Source of the DNA: Letharia columbiana
Taxonomy: Eukaryota > Ascomycota > Lecanoromycetes > Lecanorales > Parmeliaceae
Reading direction: 5' to 3'
Assembly (NCBI RefSeq): GCF_014066305.1
Contig: NW_023501079.1
Location: 124,001-188,000, forward strand
Length of the DNA: 64,000 bases
Below are positions 1 through 11,000 of this stretch, piece after piece. Within the stretch, counting starts at the first letter, position 1. Each line of letters opens with the position of its first letter. Below the pieces are notes generated by a model. The model was not told the DNA's origin, made no database searches, and saw nothing but the letters and a program-made list of their open reading frames with translations. The position numbers and the translations under genes are program-made.

Positions 1-559
1 TACTTATAGTTTATATTAGCGTAGTATCGATAAAAAAAGATTTAGTCTTATAATCGTTTTAGAAGTAAGATAAGAATAATAATTAATAGAGGTAATTTCT
101 TTTATTCTTATAAAGAAATAGATAAAGCTTTAGAGTAAATAGAGGTAACTCGTTATTCTACTCGATATTAAAGCGTATATTAATTTAATTTCATAAAAGT
201 TCGTAATCTAATAGAATTTAAAATCTTATAATATTATTTTATTATAATCGAAAGCGCTAAGTAATTAAAGTATATATTACTATAGCGCGTATTAGCTAGA
301 TTATTAATTAGTAGATAGTTAGAATTAAAATAAAAAATATAGTATACTCTTTTATATTATTAATTAAAAAGGTCTTAATATTATATTAGATATACTTAAA
401 CTAAGTTAATTATAAATATTATTAGACTTAGCGGTAGAGTAGTAGTAATTTAAAGTTAACGCTAATAAATTATAGATTAAAGAATTAACTAAGTTTACTT
501 AAACTATCGAATAAAAGCTAAATATATTTATAATTATATATATTGCGGTAATATAAAGC

Positions 560-3500
560 GAATTAAAAAATAAGCGTAATCTAGAATTCTCTTAGAAGTT
601 ACTAGAGTTTAACGATGTTTTTTTTAATAAAAAAGTAGAAATCTTATTTACGCTTAAGTAGGGGGATTATACTATTAAGATTAAGAGCGGTAAAAAATTA
701 TTATATAGCCTCTTATATAATTTATTTTAAATAGAGTTAACGAAGCTATAGCGCTATCTAAAGAATTTTCTTTAGAAAAACTAAATTCGTTACTTAACTT
801 CCTTAATCGAAATATCAATTCTTTTTATTTCTAAAAAGAATAAAAAACTTCGTTTTTATATTAATTATCGGGGTCTAAACGCGATAACTATTAAAAATCG
901 ATACTTATTATCTCTAATTATTAAGACTCTAAATCGCTTATATAATATTAAAGTCTTTATAAAGCTAGATCTTAAGAATATCTATTATTAAATTTAGATT
1001 AAAGAAGATAATAAGTGAAAAATAGCGTTCCGCAGTTGCTACGATTACTTCGAATATTTAATTATATCTTTTAAGCTCGTTAATATATTAATAACTTTTT
1101 AAGCGTATATTAATAGAGCCTTTATAAGTTTAATAAATATAATATATATAATATATTTAAATAATATTCTAATTTATAGTATTAATCTAGCGAAGTATTA
1201 ATAATACGTTAAATAAGTACTTAAGCGTTTACGTTAGTTTTAACTATACGCTAATCTAAAGAAATATTAATTCTATATTAAATAAGTTAAGTTTCTAAAA
1301 TTTATTATATTTATTAAAGATATCGCGATAAATTAGAAACGTATCGCTATTATTAAGAAGTAGCTAAAATTAAAAAATTATTAAAATATATAAGTCTTTT
1401 TAGACTTTATTAATTTCTATTAGCGATTTATCTATAGCTATTTTAGTATAATAATATTACTTATTAATTTATTTAAAGAAAATAAGAATAGTAAGAAATC
1501 TAGATCGTTAGAGTAAATAGATAACGCTAAGCAGACGTTCTAATAGCTTCGAAACACTTTTATAACCGCGTCGTTTCTACGCTATTATAATTTAAATTTA
1601 AAGCTATATCTTAAGATCGACGCTTTTAACTTCGATATAGAAGCTATATTTTTATAATCGAATAAGAATAGCTATTAGCGACTAATAATATTCTAATCTA
1701 AAAAAATAATTTTTATAAAATAAAACTATAAGATTTATAATTAAGAGTTATTCGCTATTATAATATTTATAAAGTAATAATATTATTATCTAAAAGATAA
1801 TATATTTTATATTAAGATTTTAATAAATTATAATAATCTTAAAGACTTTATAAAGTAGAAGAAATTAAACTTTAAATAAACTCGTTAAACGCTAAAGTTA
1901 GCTATTTATAACTTTAAGATTTTTTATCGAATAGATAAATTAAATTCTATCGACCCGCTATCGCGACGTCTTAATTATAAAAGAATTTCGTTATTAAATA
2001 TTAAACTTTTATTAATACTATAAAATAAATTTATATTTTAAACTAGCGGTAAGTAATTATAAAGAAATAAAAAGCTTATAGCGGCTATAGCGCTTATATT
2101 TCGTATTATCGATATCTAAATAATTATTTCTAGAAAGAAGCTTAAAATTATATAAGAGATTACTTATAACGTATTTTAAAGGCTAATAAAAATATTAATT
2201 TAAGATTTATAAGTTTATAATAATTAGATAAGCTTTTTTCGAATTAATATTAATATATTAATAATTAAACGTCGCGTATATAGCTAAGTATAAATCTTAG
2301 ATTTTAAAAGATTATTAAGATATAATAGTCGCCTTTATATCTCTAGAAATAAAACCTTAAGAAAAGAGCTTATTAATAAATATTATAATAATTTATTATT
2401 AAAATACTTTAGCGCTATAAAGACGTATAAGCTATTTATTCGTAAATATTATTAAGACGAAAGTCTAAAGTAAGTTATCGACTATATTAAAATATATAAT
2501 ATTTATTAGCGAATTAAAGCTTCGCGATATCGCTTATATAGCGAATTAAGCTCGCTTTCTATTACTATTAAATTATAAAAGAAAATTTCTATAAACTTTA
2601 TTATCGACTTACTAGCGAGTAAGTATAAGAGTATTATCTATAATACTATTCTAATTATAATAAATTAATTTATAAAAATAATAAGATATATTTCTATATT
2701 TATTATAATCGATATCGCTTAGCTAATAAAAGTATTTTATTTTAAAATAGTATATCGCTATAGTATATTAAATAATATTATTAATAATAAAGGCTCTATA
2801 TTTATTAATAGCTTCTAATCCGCTATTTACTTTTATTTTAAAATTAAGTAATATCTAAATATCGTCTTTTACTCGTAAATTAATAAATAGATTAAGCGAT
2901 AAAATTAGATACTAAAATACTTCTTATATATATTCGCTAATAATAAGTAAAACGTTTAAATAAAATAACTATTAATAATAGAGTTCGCTTATATAAATAG
3001 TTAATATTCCTTTATTAAAACGATATTATTCTTTCTAATATATAAATATTATTCTAAAATTTGTTAGAAGATCGAGAACGACTTCGTCGAGGGGGAGATA
3101 TTCGCTATAAATAATAGAGTAAAGAAGTTATAAATATTAAGGAATAAGATAGTAGAGCGCTTTTATAGCGCTATTACGGCTTAATTTAAATATTATAATA
3201 AAATATATTAGTCTTAAAGCTATAAGATAAATAATTTAATAATATTAGCGATTAAGAATTTAAAGTAAAAACGTCTAAGTAAGAAGTTATTTTATAAATT
3301 TATAAAATTATTTTAGATTATAGATAAGATAGAGGTATAAATATATTATCTACTTCTATTCTCGATATATAAAATCTATAATATCTTTTATATATTATTA
3401 TTTAAGTCTTATTATCTTCGCGATTATAATAACGTAGCGAAAGTCTTTATATAAACTCTTAATCTTATTAATAATAATAAGCTTTAAAAGATTAAAGAAA

Positions 3501-3700
3501 TTATTAATAAGATTAAGTATAAGAAAGGCGTTTAATATAAAGTTAAATAAACTAATTAGAACGAAGAGTATAATTAATAATTATTAGATAATAAATTTAC
3601 TAATACTAGCGAGCTAATTTAAACTTATAAATAGATGAGTAGTAAATAAAAGTACTAAGTAATAAATAATAAGTCTCTTATTACTAAAGAGTTTAATTAA
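560..3700 (+). mobile_element. RIP-degraded Ty3/gypsy polyprotein with chromodomain-like C-terminus
   Basis: Reading + in one frame through the stops gives a recognisable gypsy pol. Around 822-1,180 lies reverse transcriptase, including LRFYINYRGLNAITIKNRY and YLNNILIYS, where the active-site YLDDILIYS has lost its aspartates to RIP-type changes. RNase H follows at about 1,530-2,000 (FDIEA and YNNLKDF-like segments). Integrase follows at about 2,340-3,060, with a core reading SNKGSIF at 2,785 and EFAY further on. At about 3,300-3,560 comes a segment like the gypsy integrase tail and chromodomain (IYNIFYILLFKSYYLRDY). All parts are in family order. The gag region would lie in 1-560 and beyond the left edge. 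It is inactive: stops occur throughout and catalytic residues are altered. Confidence 0.85.
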
Positions 3701-5430
3701 TTATATAAATTAATAACGAATAAGTAAAGGCGATAAAATTAAATATAATTATCGACTAGATTAGATATATTTCTAGATAATACTTATACTACGTATATAT
3801 TCCTCTATATTTATTATTATTAAGATATAGATTAATAAAATAATTATATTATTTAACTATCTATTAAACTCTACTATAGAGAGAGTTTATTATATTAGAG
3901 TATATATTATTAATATAAACGTATTTTTATCTAAAATAATTATTAAAGAACTATTTAAAGACTTTACGCTAGCGCTACTATTAAAAAAAGATTATTATTT
4001 AAATATCCTCCGCTATTTTAGCGTTAGATTCTAGATTAAATTAATTAATTTAGTTTTTTAATAAGAAGATAATTAAAGTATAATCTTTAAATTAAGATTT
4101 ATCGATATTCGTTATATATCGATAAAGGCTCTTAAGCTTCTTCTCTAGTAACTCATTTATTTTCTTTAATTTCTTTATACGCTTATATATTATTATAAGC
4201 TAGTTTTAAAGATTTATAATTATAATAAAAACGGTCGAAGCTATTATTATTATATATCTTTATAACTTATACTATTAAGTAATCTTCTTATTAAGCTTAA
4301 CTTATTAATAAGATAACTTTTAAGATTATTTAACGCGACGATAGCGTTATATTAATTTTCTTATCTACGCTTAAAGATATAGAGGGATTTTAATATAATA
4401 GCTAATATCGCGTTTTTCGATCTTATAATTATTATAAAAAAGAGACTTATTTTAAATATATAAATTATCGCCTTAATAAAAGTAAGTTCTATATAATAAA
4501 TTAAATATTAGAATTTATTAATAGTTATATATATAGAGCGATAATAATAAAAATAATTAAGGGTTAGTAGTCGCGCTTATAAGGCGATTATATACTTACT
4601 ATTAAAGTTATTATTATTATTAAAAAAGAATACTATAAAATTATTAATTTATATATTAATGCGATTAATAATAATAAGATATTTATAATAAAGAGAAGTA
4701 GATTATTAGTATAATAAGATATACTATACTTATATTAGTATTAATATTAATATTATAGCGCTAGAATAAGCACTTATAAGAGAGGCGTTAGAAGTTATAA
4801 AGAATAAAAATAAATAATTTAAAGAGGGTTTTTATATTCTCTATTATAGCGCTATTACTAGCGAATAATACTTAGTAATATAGATAGTAGCGACGCGATA
4901 ATATTTCGCTATTATCTATAAAGTTATATCGCCTAGCTATTATTATTATTTCTACTATTATTAATTAATAATCGAGAATATTATCGCGAACGTATCGCTT
5001 TATTAATTACTTTCTTTAAATCTCTATAATAAAGATTATTACTACGTTACTTCGCTATAAACGTAATACGTTATAGAAATAACGTTATTTATAGAGAAAC
5101 TCTTCTCTCTCCTTTATCTACTAAATTTTTAAGATTTTATTATAAATTTTTAAATCTAATATTATTCGCTATAGGGGTTATTAACTAGCGCTATAAAAAT
5201 ATTAATACTAAGCGCGTTAGCTTACTATAAATTATTATTAATTAATATTATAAAAGCGATATTATTCTCGAAGATAGTATTAATATTATTATATAATATA
5301 TTAATTACGCGTTTATAACGCGTAAGAGTTAATTCTATCGCGTTATTAAAATAATATTATAACTTTAATAGATTAACTCTTTTTCCTTATTTCTCTATTA
5401 GGGTTTAAAGGTTTTTTAATAAGTATTCTA
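3701..5430. other. AT-rich RIP-mutated sequence, no recognisable element
   Basis: This stretch has the same RIP composition as its surroundings, with scattered surviving GCG/CGC trinucleotides. I could not recognise polymerase, integrase, transposase or LTR sequence in it on either strand. It may hold the 3' LTR of the gypsy element to its left plus another degraded repeat. Confidence 0.6.
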
Positions 5431-5436
5431 TTTTTA

Positions 5437-5450
5437 CTTAGGCGCCTAAG
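5437..5450. repeat. 14-bp perfect palindrome
   Basis: CTTAGGCGCCTAAG reads the same on both strands. It stands at the left edge of a stretch (about 5,430-5,830) that is much less AT-rich than its surroundings. It could be a transposon end or chance; no function is shown. Confidence 0.6.
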
Positions 5451-5534
5451 GATTAGAGTCTAGAAGGAGAGATAATTATTAGACTTAATACGTTATAGGC
5501 CTTAACGCTGCTTACGTCAAGGCGCCGACATCGC

Positions 5535-5636
5535 ATGTACTATATTAGGGTCCCTTTCAGGGTTCAGTTTCAATGACGTGCCCTATGTGCTACGTTAGGA
5601 TCTCTTTCAGAGTTTAGTTTCAATAACGTGCCTCGT
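5535..5636. repeat. two tandem ~50-bp repeats, one more RIP-mutated
   Basis: Unit 1 (5,535-5,584) and unit 2 (5,585-5,636) share the order ATGT-CTA-TTAGG-TC-CTTTCAG-GTTTCAAT-ACGTGCC. They differ mainly by transitions, most of them C-to-T or G-to-A in unit 2, so the second unit looks like a mutated duplicate of the first. The surrounding 5,430-5,830 stretch retains many CA and TG dinucleotides and may be single-copy or late-arriving DNA, or a lightly mutated part of the neighbouring LTR. Confidence 0.75.
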
Positions 5637-5799
5637 ATGTCTAGGGGCTTGGCGGACATAGGTCTACTTCGTATGCCCCGGAGTTTTAGTGTTCCTTAGA
5701 GATTAGTTCTACTACCAAATATACTATTAAATCTCATAACGACACTACGTCTTTTGTAGCCTATATCCGCTAGCTGATCATCAGTAAACTACGCCCTCA

Positions 5800-5897
5800 C
5801 AGTAAGATAGAAAGACCGAAAGGCCTTGATATGCTAAGTTTAATTAAGTTATAATATAAGTAAGTAAGATTATAAGATTATTAAAATCGTAATATTA
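5800..5897 (-). repeat. LTR fragment, 3' LTR of the minus-strand gypsy element
   Basis: Aligns with 13,143-13,238, with differences mainly of RIP type (for example GACCG against GGTCG, and TTAATTAAG against TTAATTGGG). The polypurine-like run immediately inside the element supports this being its 3' LTR. Similarity continues more weakly into the mixed sequence to the left, so the full LTR may be longer. Confidence 0.75.
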
Positions 5898-7056
5898 CCC
5901 CCTTCTTTAATTTAAAGCTTCGGCGACGACTATTATATAGTAGATATCGATCTTATAGAAAGTATATCTAGACGTATATAAAGTAATATTCTTAGATATA
6001 TTAACTTAGTATTTTATTACGATATTAAGATTTTTCTATAAGTCGATATAATTACTATAAATTAATAGCGCTAATAGAGAAGACTATTTCGAAGATCTCT
6101 TAAATAATAAATAAGGGTTAACGGCCTCGAGGTGGTAATAGTAAAAGTCTATTATTAGATTCGAATATTCTACTATATTCGTAAATGGTTATTAAGATAA
6201 ATTTTCCTCGGTCTTAGAGCCTCTATATCTAATTTTATATATTAGATATCCCCTCTTATTAGTTAAGAGATCGTTCTTTTATTTATCTAATTTAAATTTA
6301 ACTATTTCTTTAATATTATAGATTTTATCTTCTTTATTAACGTTAATAAATAATAGCGGAGACTCGATCTATCTTAATAGTAGATTACTATTATCGAGAT
6401 ATAATAGCTATAAATAAAAGATAGAATGAATATTATTTATGAAAGTCGGGAGTTCTAACTTATAAGCGAAATTATTTAAAGCTTTAATGATTTTAAATAA
6501 TTCGAAATTTTTATAATTTAGTAATTTGCTAGGGCGTATAGTTTTAATATTTCTTCTATTAAATATAATTATATCTCTAACTCTAAATTCTAATATCGAA
6601 AGCTAATAACGATTAGTTTACTTCTTCTATAAAGTTTATAATTATTTAAGTTAACTTCTTAGATAATTTCTTATAGTATCGATCTTCTCGATAAACTTAT
6701 TAATTAACTTAATATCTCTCTTCGCTTTTTAACTAGCGAATTAATTCTAAGAAGTTAAGAATTCTATTTTTAAGTAGAAAATATATTCTTTAATAAAAAG
6801 AAATAATAATACGTTTAATAAGGCGTTCTTATTAAAATTAGCTTCGAACTCTACTATTAGTAATAAATCTACTTAATTATCTTAATTATAATTAATATAA
6901 GTTTTAAGATATTATTTTAGAGCTACGTTAGCGTTCTTTATCTATTTATTAATTTTGAAATAAAACGCAGTAAAGAGTTTAGATTTGATTCTAATTCTTT
7001 TATATAGTTTTCTCCAGAAATGTGCTATAAACTAAGTGCCTTAAAAAAAAAATTTT

Positions 7057-7192
7057 TGTTAGCAACTCAGCTAAAAAAGCTGGTTCCGGGGGTGTCTGCG
7101 CTTTACAGCCAGACACTCCTATTTGGACCTAAATAGGGCCCCCGCAGGGCCTTCGCAGGGCCCTCGTAGGGGCTGCTGCTAACAATCTAACA
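7057..7192. repeat. left 136-bp terminal direct repeat
   Basis: Identical to 7,868-8,003 except for one base (CTTTACAG here, CTTGACAG there). It contains a hairpin, GTGTCTG...CAGACAC, and a GC-rich repeat of GCAGGGCC. Its ends are TG and CA, as in LTRs, inside a longer terminal inversion TGTTAG/CTAACA. The match continues for a few bases past the right end, ATGCCTC against GTGCCTC. Confidence 0.95.
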
Positions 7193-7571
7193 ATGCCTCC
7201 CCCTCTAGGGGGCTCGTCCTCGAGCTCCGAAGACAGACAGTGCAAAAATCGCAATGTTCCGGGGACCCTTTCTCCGAAAGATCCACGATTTAAAGGACAA
7301 CATGCCCTGTGCTCCGGGGTTTACTCCCCCGAAGACTTCTAAATGCCCGCCATTGCGGGGCTTCAAATTGCCTCTGGGGTTTTTGCCCACGGGGCTACCA
7401 AGTGAAAGGCCTTTGGCCCGCCTTCGCACCGGTATAATGTGGGAATGGGGCTGTATTCCGGGCCTGTGACCCCGCCTTAGCGCACACAAATCAAATTCAG
7501 GCCTGTTTTGGCCGGCCTCGGGGTTTCTTTCCCGGGCATCTGCTTTTTGGGCTTTTTGCCCTGGGACGTTT

Positions 7572-7649
7572 TGCCCGAAATGTCCTCATTGGAATAGGGC
7601 TGTTCTGCCCGAAATGTCCTCATTGGAATAGGGCGTCCTGCCCGAAAAT
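7572..7649. repeat. 33/34-bp tandem repeat inside the small retroelement
   Basis: The unit starts TGCCCGAAATGTCCTCATTG and ends with AATAGGGC plus a short variable tail. It occurs at 7,572-7,605 and 7,606-7,638, followed by a partial third copy (TGCCCGAAAATA) to about 7,649. It is free of RIP-type differences between units. Confidence 0.9.
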
Positions 7650-7741
7650 ATTCGGCTTCGGGGCCCGCCTTCGGCGTGACTATTACCCGAGCGACCCTCT
7701 GAAAAAATCAAGTTTCTGATTTTTGATGGGGGATCCAAGCG

Positions 7742-7794
7742 TCCTCGAACCCCCGACCCTCAAATTTAATGACTAAGCGTGTCACCCTCGGCTA
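7742..7794 (-). promoter_or_regulatory. tRNA-like Pol III A-box and B-box in the small retroelement
   Basis: On the minus strand TAGCCGAGGG (7,785-7,794) resembles an A-box and GGGTTCGAGGAC (7,741-7,752) a B-box (consensus GGTTCGANTCC). They are 32 nt apart, a spacing normal in tRNA genes. Flanking AGCG and CGCT could pair as part of an acceptor stem. A T6 run follows on the same strand (7,702-7,707), which could end a short Pol III transcript. The cloverleaf is imperfect, so this is a tRNA-derived segment rather than a functional tRNA. Confidence 0.45.
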
Positions 7795-7867
7795 TGGCTA
7801 GTGTCGCTCCGGGGTGGCTAGCCAGATTCTTTAGGCTACCGACCCGGAAACAAAGCGCAGACACTAT

Positions 7868-8003
7868 TGTTAGCAACTCAGCTAAAAAAGCTGGTTCCGG
7901 GGGTGTCTGCGCTTGACAGCCAGACACTCCTATTTGGACCTAAATAGGGCCCCCGCAGGGCCTTCGCAGGGCCCTCGTAGGGGCTGCTGCTAACAATCTA
8001 ACA
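7868..8003. repeat. right 136-bp terminal direct repeat
   Basis: Partner of 7,057-7,192, followed directly by the target-duplication base string GTGCC. If the element is read on the minus strand this is its upstream repeat. Just inside it (7,852-7,865) GCGCAGACAC is complementary to the GTGTCTGCGC present in both repeats. Confidence 0.95.
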
Positions 8004-8008
8004 GTGCC

Positions 8009-11000
8009 TCGATCGGAGATAATGATAAATGAATATTCTTTTCTCGCTATATGAATTCGATAAAGGCCTAAATTATTACCTCCACTTTTAGAGAGTTTAA
8101 GAAAACGAATTTCTTCTTCTTATTAAGTCTATTTATAATTATTATAATATATTAATAGAAACGTCTATATCTAAGATAAATAGATAGTAATATAATAAAG
8201 TTAATAGAAATATCTTATTAATACCGTTCGAGAATAGAAAGGGGTTTAAGTAAACCTTACTTACCCTCTCTATAAATCTTAGATCTCTTATAGATATAAT
8301 AGCTCTTAATATAATAAGTAATAGAATTCGTTATTCTTAATTAATAATAAAGCTTACTTACTCTATTATAGATTAATAATCTATTAACGTAACCTTCGAA
8401 TAAAGAGTTATAAATATCTATAATAATTTTAATTCGTAATTCAGAAACGTTTAATATATATAATCTATTATTAACGTATAATAATTTATTATAAAAATAA
8501 TAATTACTTAATTTCAGCTTAAGATTATTCTTAATTATTTTAAATAATAGCTTTCTCTATTTAGATATCTTTAATTAAATAATTTCTTAAATAATATTAT
8601 CGTAATTATAAGCGTTTTTTATTTAATATAATAATTTAGAAGTATTAGTAGTAGAGACTTCTCTTAATTTTTCTAAGGATTTCTCTTAAGAAGTCTCTAT
8701 CGAAGCCTCTAATAATGATTCTTCATTAGATTTCTCATTATTAATATTGTCTTATTCGCTAAATTCATATAGCATTATAATTAGAGAGATAATACTTTTT
8801 TTTATATCGTTTAGAAGTATAATAGCGAGGTGTACGGTGTTCTTAATATCTTCGTTAAGATTATTATCTTTAAGAATTATATAATATTAATAACGAATAT
8901 AATTATTATCCTCGTTTTTAGATAAATCTTTTACTCGTCGAGTAATACTATTAGATTTAATACTTTATTTTCTTCGAAGATAGATAATATAAAAGTTAAA
9001 TTCGAAAAGAAATTTCGTCTATCTTATTTAACGAGAGTTAAGTTATTTAAAGAATATAAAGTACTATAAGTTCTTATAATCTAAAATAACTTTAATAAGA
9101 TTCTCGATGGGGGTATTAGCTAGCTTAGAATATTATTTCTCGAAGGCTCGTATTATAGCTATAAGTTCCTTATTATAGATATCGTAGTTATACTCTATAG
9201 GAGATATCTTCTTAAAGAGAAATATTATAGATCTAAGTACTTCGTTTTTATCTTCTTATAATAGAATAGTAGTAATTATAAAATTAGACGCGTTCGTTTT
9301 TAGTTAAGTCTTTTTATTTAAATTAAAATAAGTAAATATAAAGATAGTAGTAAAAGCTTTCTTAAGTATTTCGAAAGTAAGTTATTTAGAGTATTCTTAA
9401 GTTTATAAATAGATAAAGTCTTTCTTCTATTAAGTATAAATAAGATTCGTTAGAGATATAGCGATTTTAGAGTATCTCGTAATAAACTTTCGATAGAAAT
9501 TAGCGAATTCTAGAAATACTTATATATCTTTAATATATCTGGGTTTCTTTTATTAAGTAATAGCCTTAATTTTCTTTATATCTATTTCTACTTCTTTCGT
9601 TATAATGATTAATTTTAGATATTTAACTCTAATAATATAAAAATCGTATTTATTAATATTAAGATAGAGGTTAGCTTATCGAAGTTTCTCTAACACCTTT
9701 TTTATATACTAAATATATTTATCTTTAATATTATTATAGATAAGAATATCGTCTAGATAGATAGTATAGAATATATCTAGATATTCGCGTAAGATATTAT
9801 TAATAAATATCTAAAAAGTAGTAGAGGTATTATATAATTTGAAAGATATTACTATATATTCGAATAGGCTATATCGAGTAAGAAATATAATTTTTTTCTC
9901 GTAATCCTTTTTTACTCTAATCTCGTTAAAAGCGGCTATAATATCGAATTTGTTATATATCTTCGCCGCGTATAGTTTAGTAAGAGTTTTCTTAATTAAT
10001 AGAAGAGTATTTTAATTAGAAATAGTAAGTGCGTTTAGAACTCTATAGTTTATATATAGTCTAAGTCCCCTATCGAATTTCTTTATAATTAGAACGAGTA
10101 CTACGTAAAGAGAAGTACTTAATCTAATATAGCCTTTTTCTAATATCTTATCGATATATTTCTTTATAATTAATATCTAATCTCTAAAGAGTCTATAAGT
10201 CTTCTTCGATAATAGAATAACTTCTTTTTTAAGATATATTTTATAGTCGATAGAGCGATAAGTAGATAGTTTATTAGCTTTAATAAGATTTTAAATATCT
10301 AGCTATTCGTGATATATTATAGAAACTTATTTTTATAGCTATTTCATAGTTGAAGGTTTTTTTCTTAGCTTATAAAAGAACTTTTTATAATCTTCTATCG
10401 TAATAGCGGTAACGTTAGTAATAAACTTCGCTTTCTTATCGATAAAGTTAGAAAGTTATTTGAAGTCTTAAGGCTATATAATAATAATTTAATTCTCTAA
10501 TTTCTTAGCTATCTTAGTAAAGATATAGATAAAGATCTTTATTATATTCTTTTTCTTAAATATAATCTTTACTATATAATTTAAATTCTTTTTTAAAGAC
10601 TTATTATTACTCTAAATAGTAATAAGTTTATTATATAATAAATAGTTAAATATATAGTAATCTAAATTAAGTATAATAATTTTAGATCTAAAGAATATAT
10701 AAGAGTTATATTATTCTAGCTATAATATTTCTAGAATAATATTAAATCGTCTTAATAAGGTAATTAAGTATTAAAGTTCTTCTATATAATCTTCTAAGGC
10801 GAGTTTCATTAAAATCATATATATAATATTAAAAATAAAGGTCGGTTTATTATCGGCTAGTTATAATTTATAGAATTATATTAATATTACTTTAGATAGC
10901 TTATTTATTTTAATAAAAGATATATTTATAAAGCTTAATATTAAAGCTTCGATATTTAAGAGATAATTAGTCTTAATCTATTCTATTAATATAATAGTTT

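Larger units (their letters stand above)
7041..8003 (-). mobile_element. unmutated 963-bp TRIM/SINE-like retroelement inserted in gypsy integrase
   Basis: A GC-rich island with none of the RIP bias around it. It has direct terminal repeats of 136 bp (7,057-7,192 and 7,868-8,003) starting TGTTAG and ending CTAACA, one mismatch apart. The flanks carry GTGCC at 7,036-7,040 and 8,004-8,008. Joining the outer flanks restores the gypsy integrase frame through SDRGT, so the empty site can be deduced and GTGCC is a target duplication. Between the left GTGCC and the left repeat lies an extra run, TTAAAAAAAAAATTTT. The interior (7,193-7,867) holds only short ORFs without recognisable domains. On the minus strand it has a purine run next to the left repeat (complement of 7,193-7,210, GAGGGGGAGG) and A-box/B-box motifs. 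Size, repeats and lack of coding fit a terminal-repeat retrotransposon in miniature; the tRNA-like part and T-run also recall a SINE. Confidence 0.8.

Noticed and set aside
5535..5636. Possible CRISPR-like repeat
   Set aside because: Two adjoining imperfect units without spacers in a eukaryotic genome; an ordinary tandem duplication.
7205..7489. Overlapping open frames of 94 (-) and 71 (+) codons inside the miniature retroelement
   Set aside because: GC-rich sequence gives chance open frames; the products are Pro/Arg-rich with no domain, and both strands are open over the same bases.
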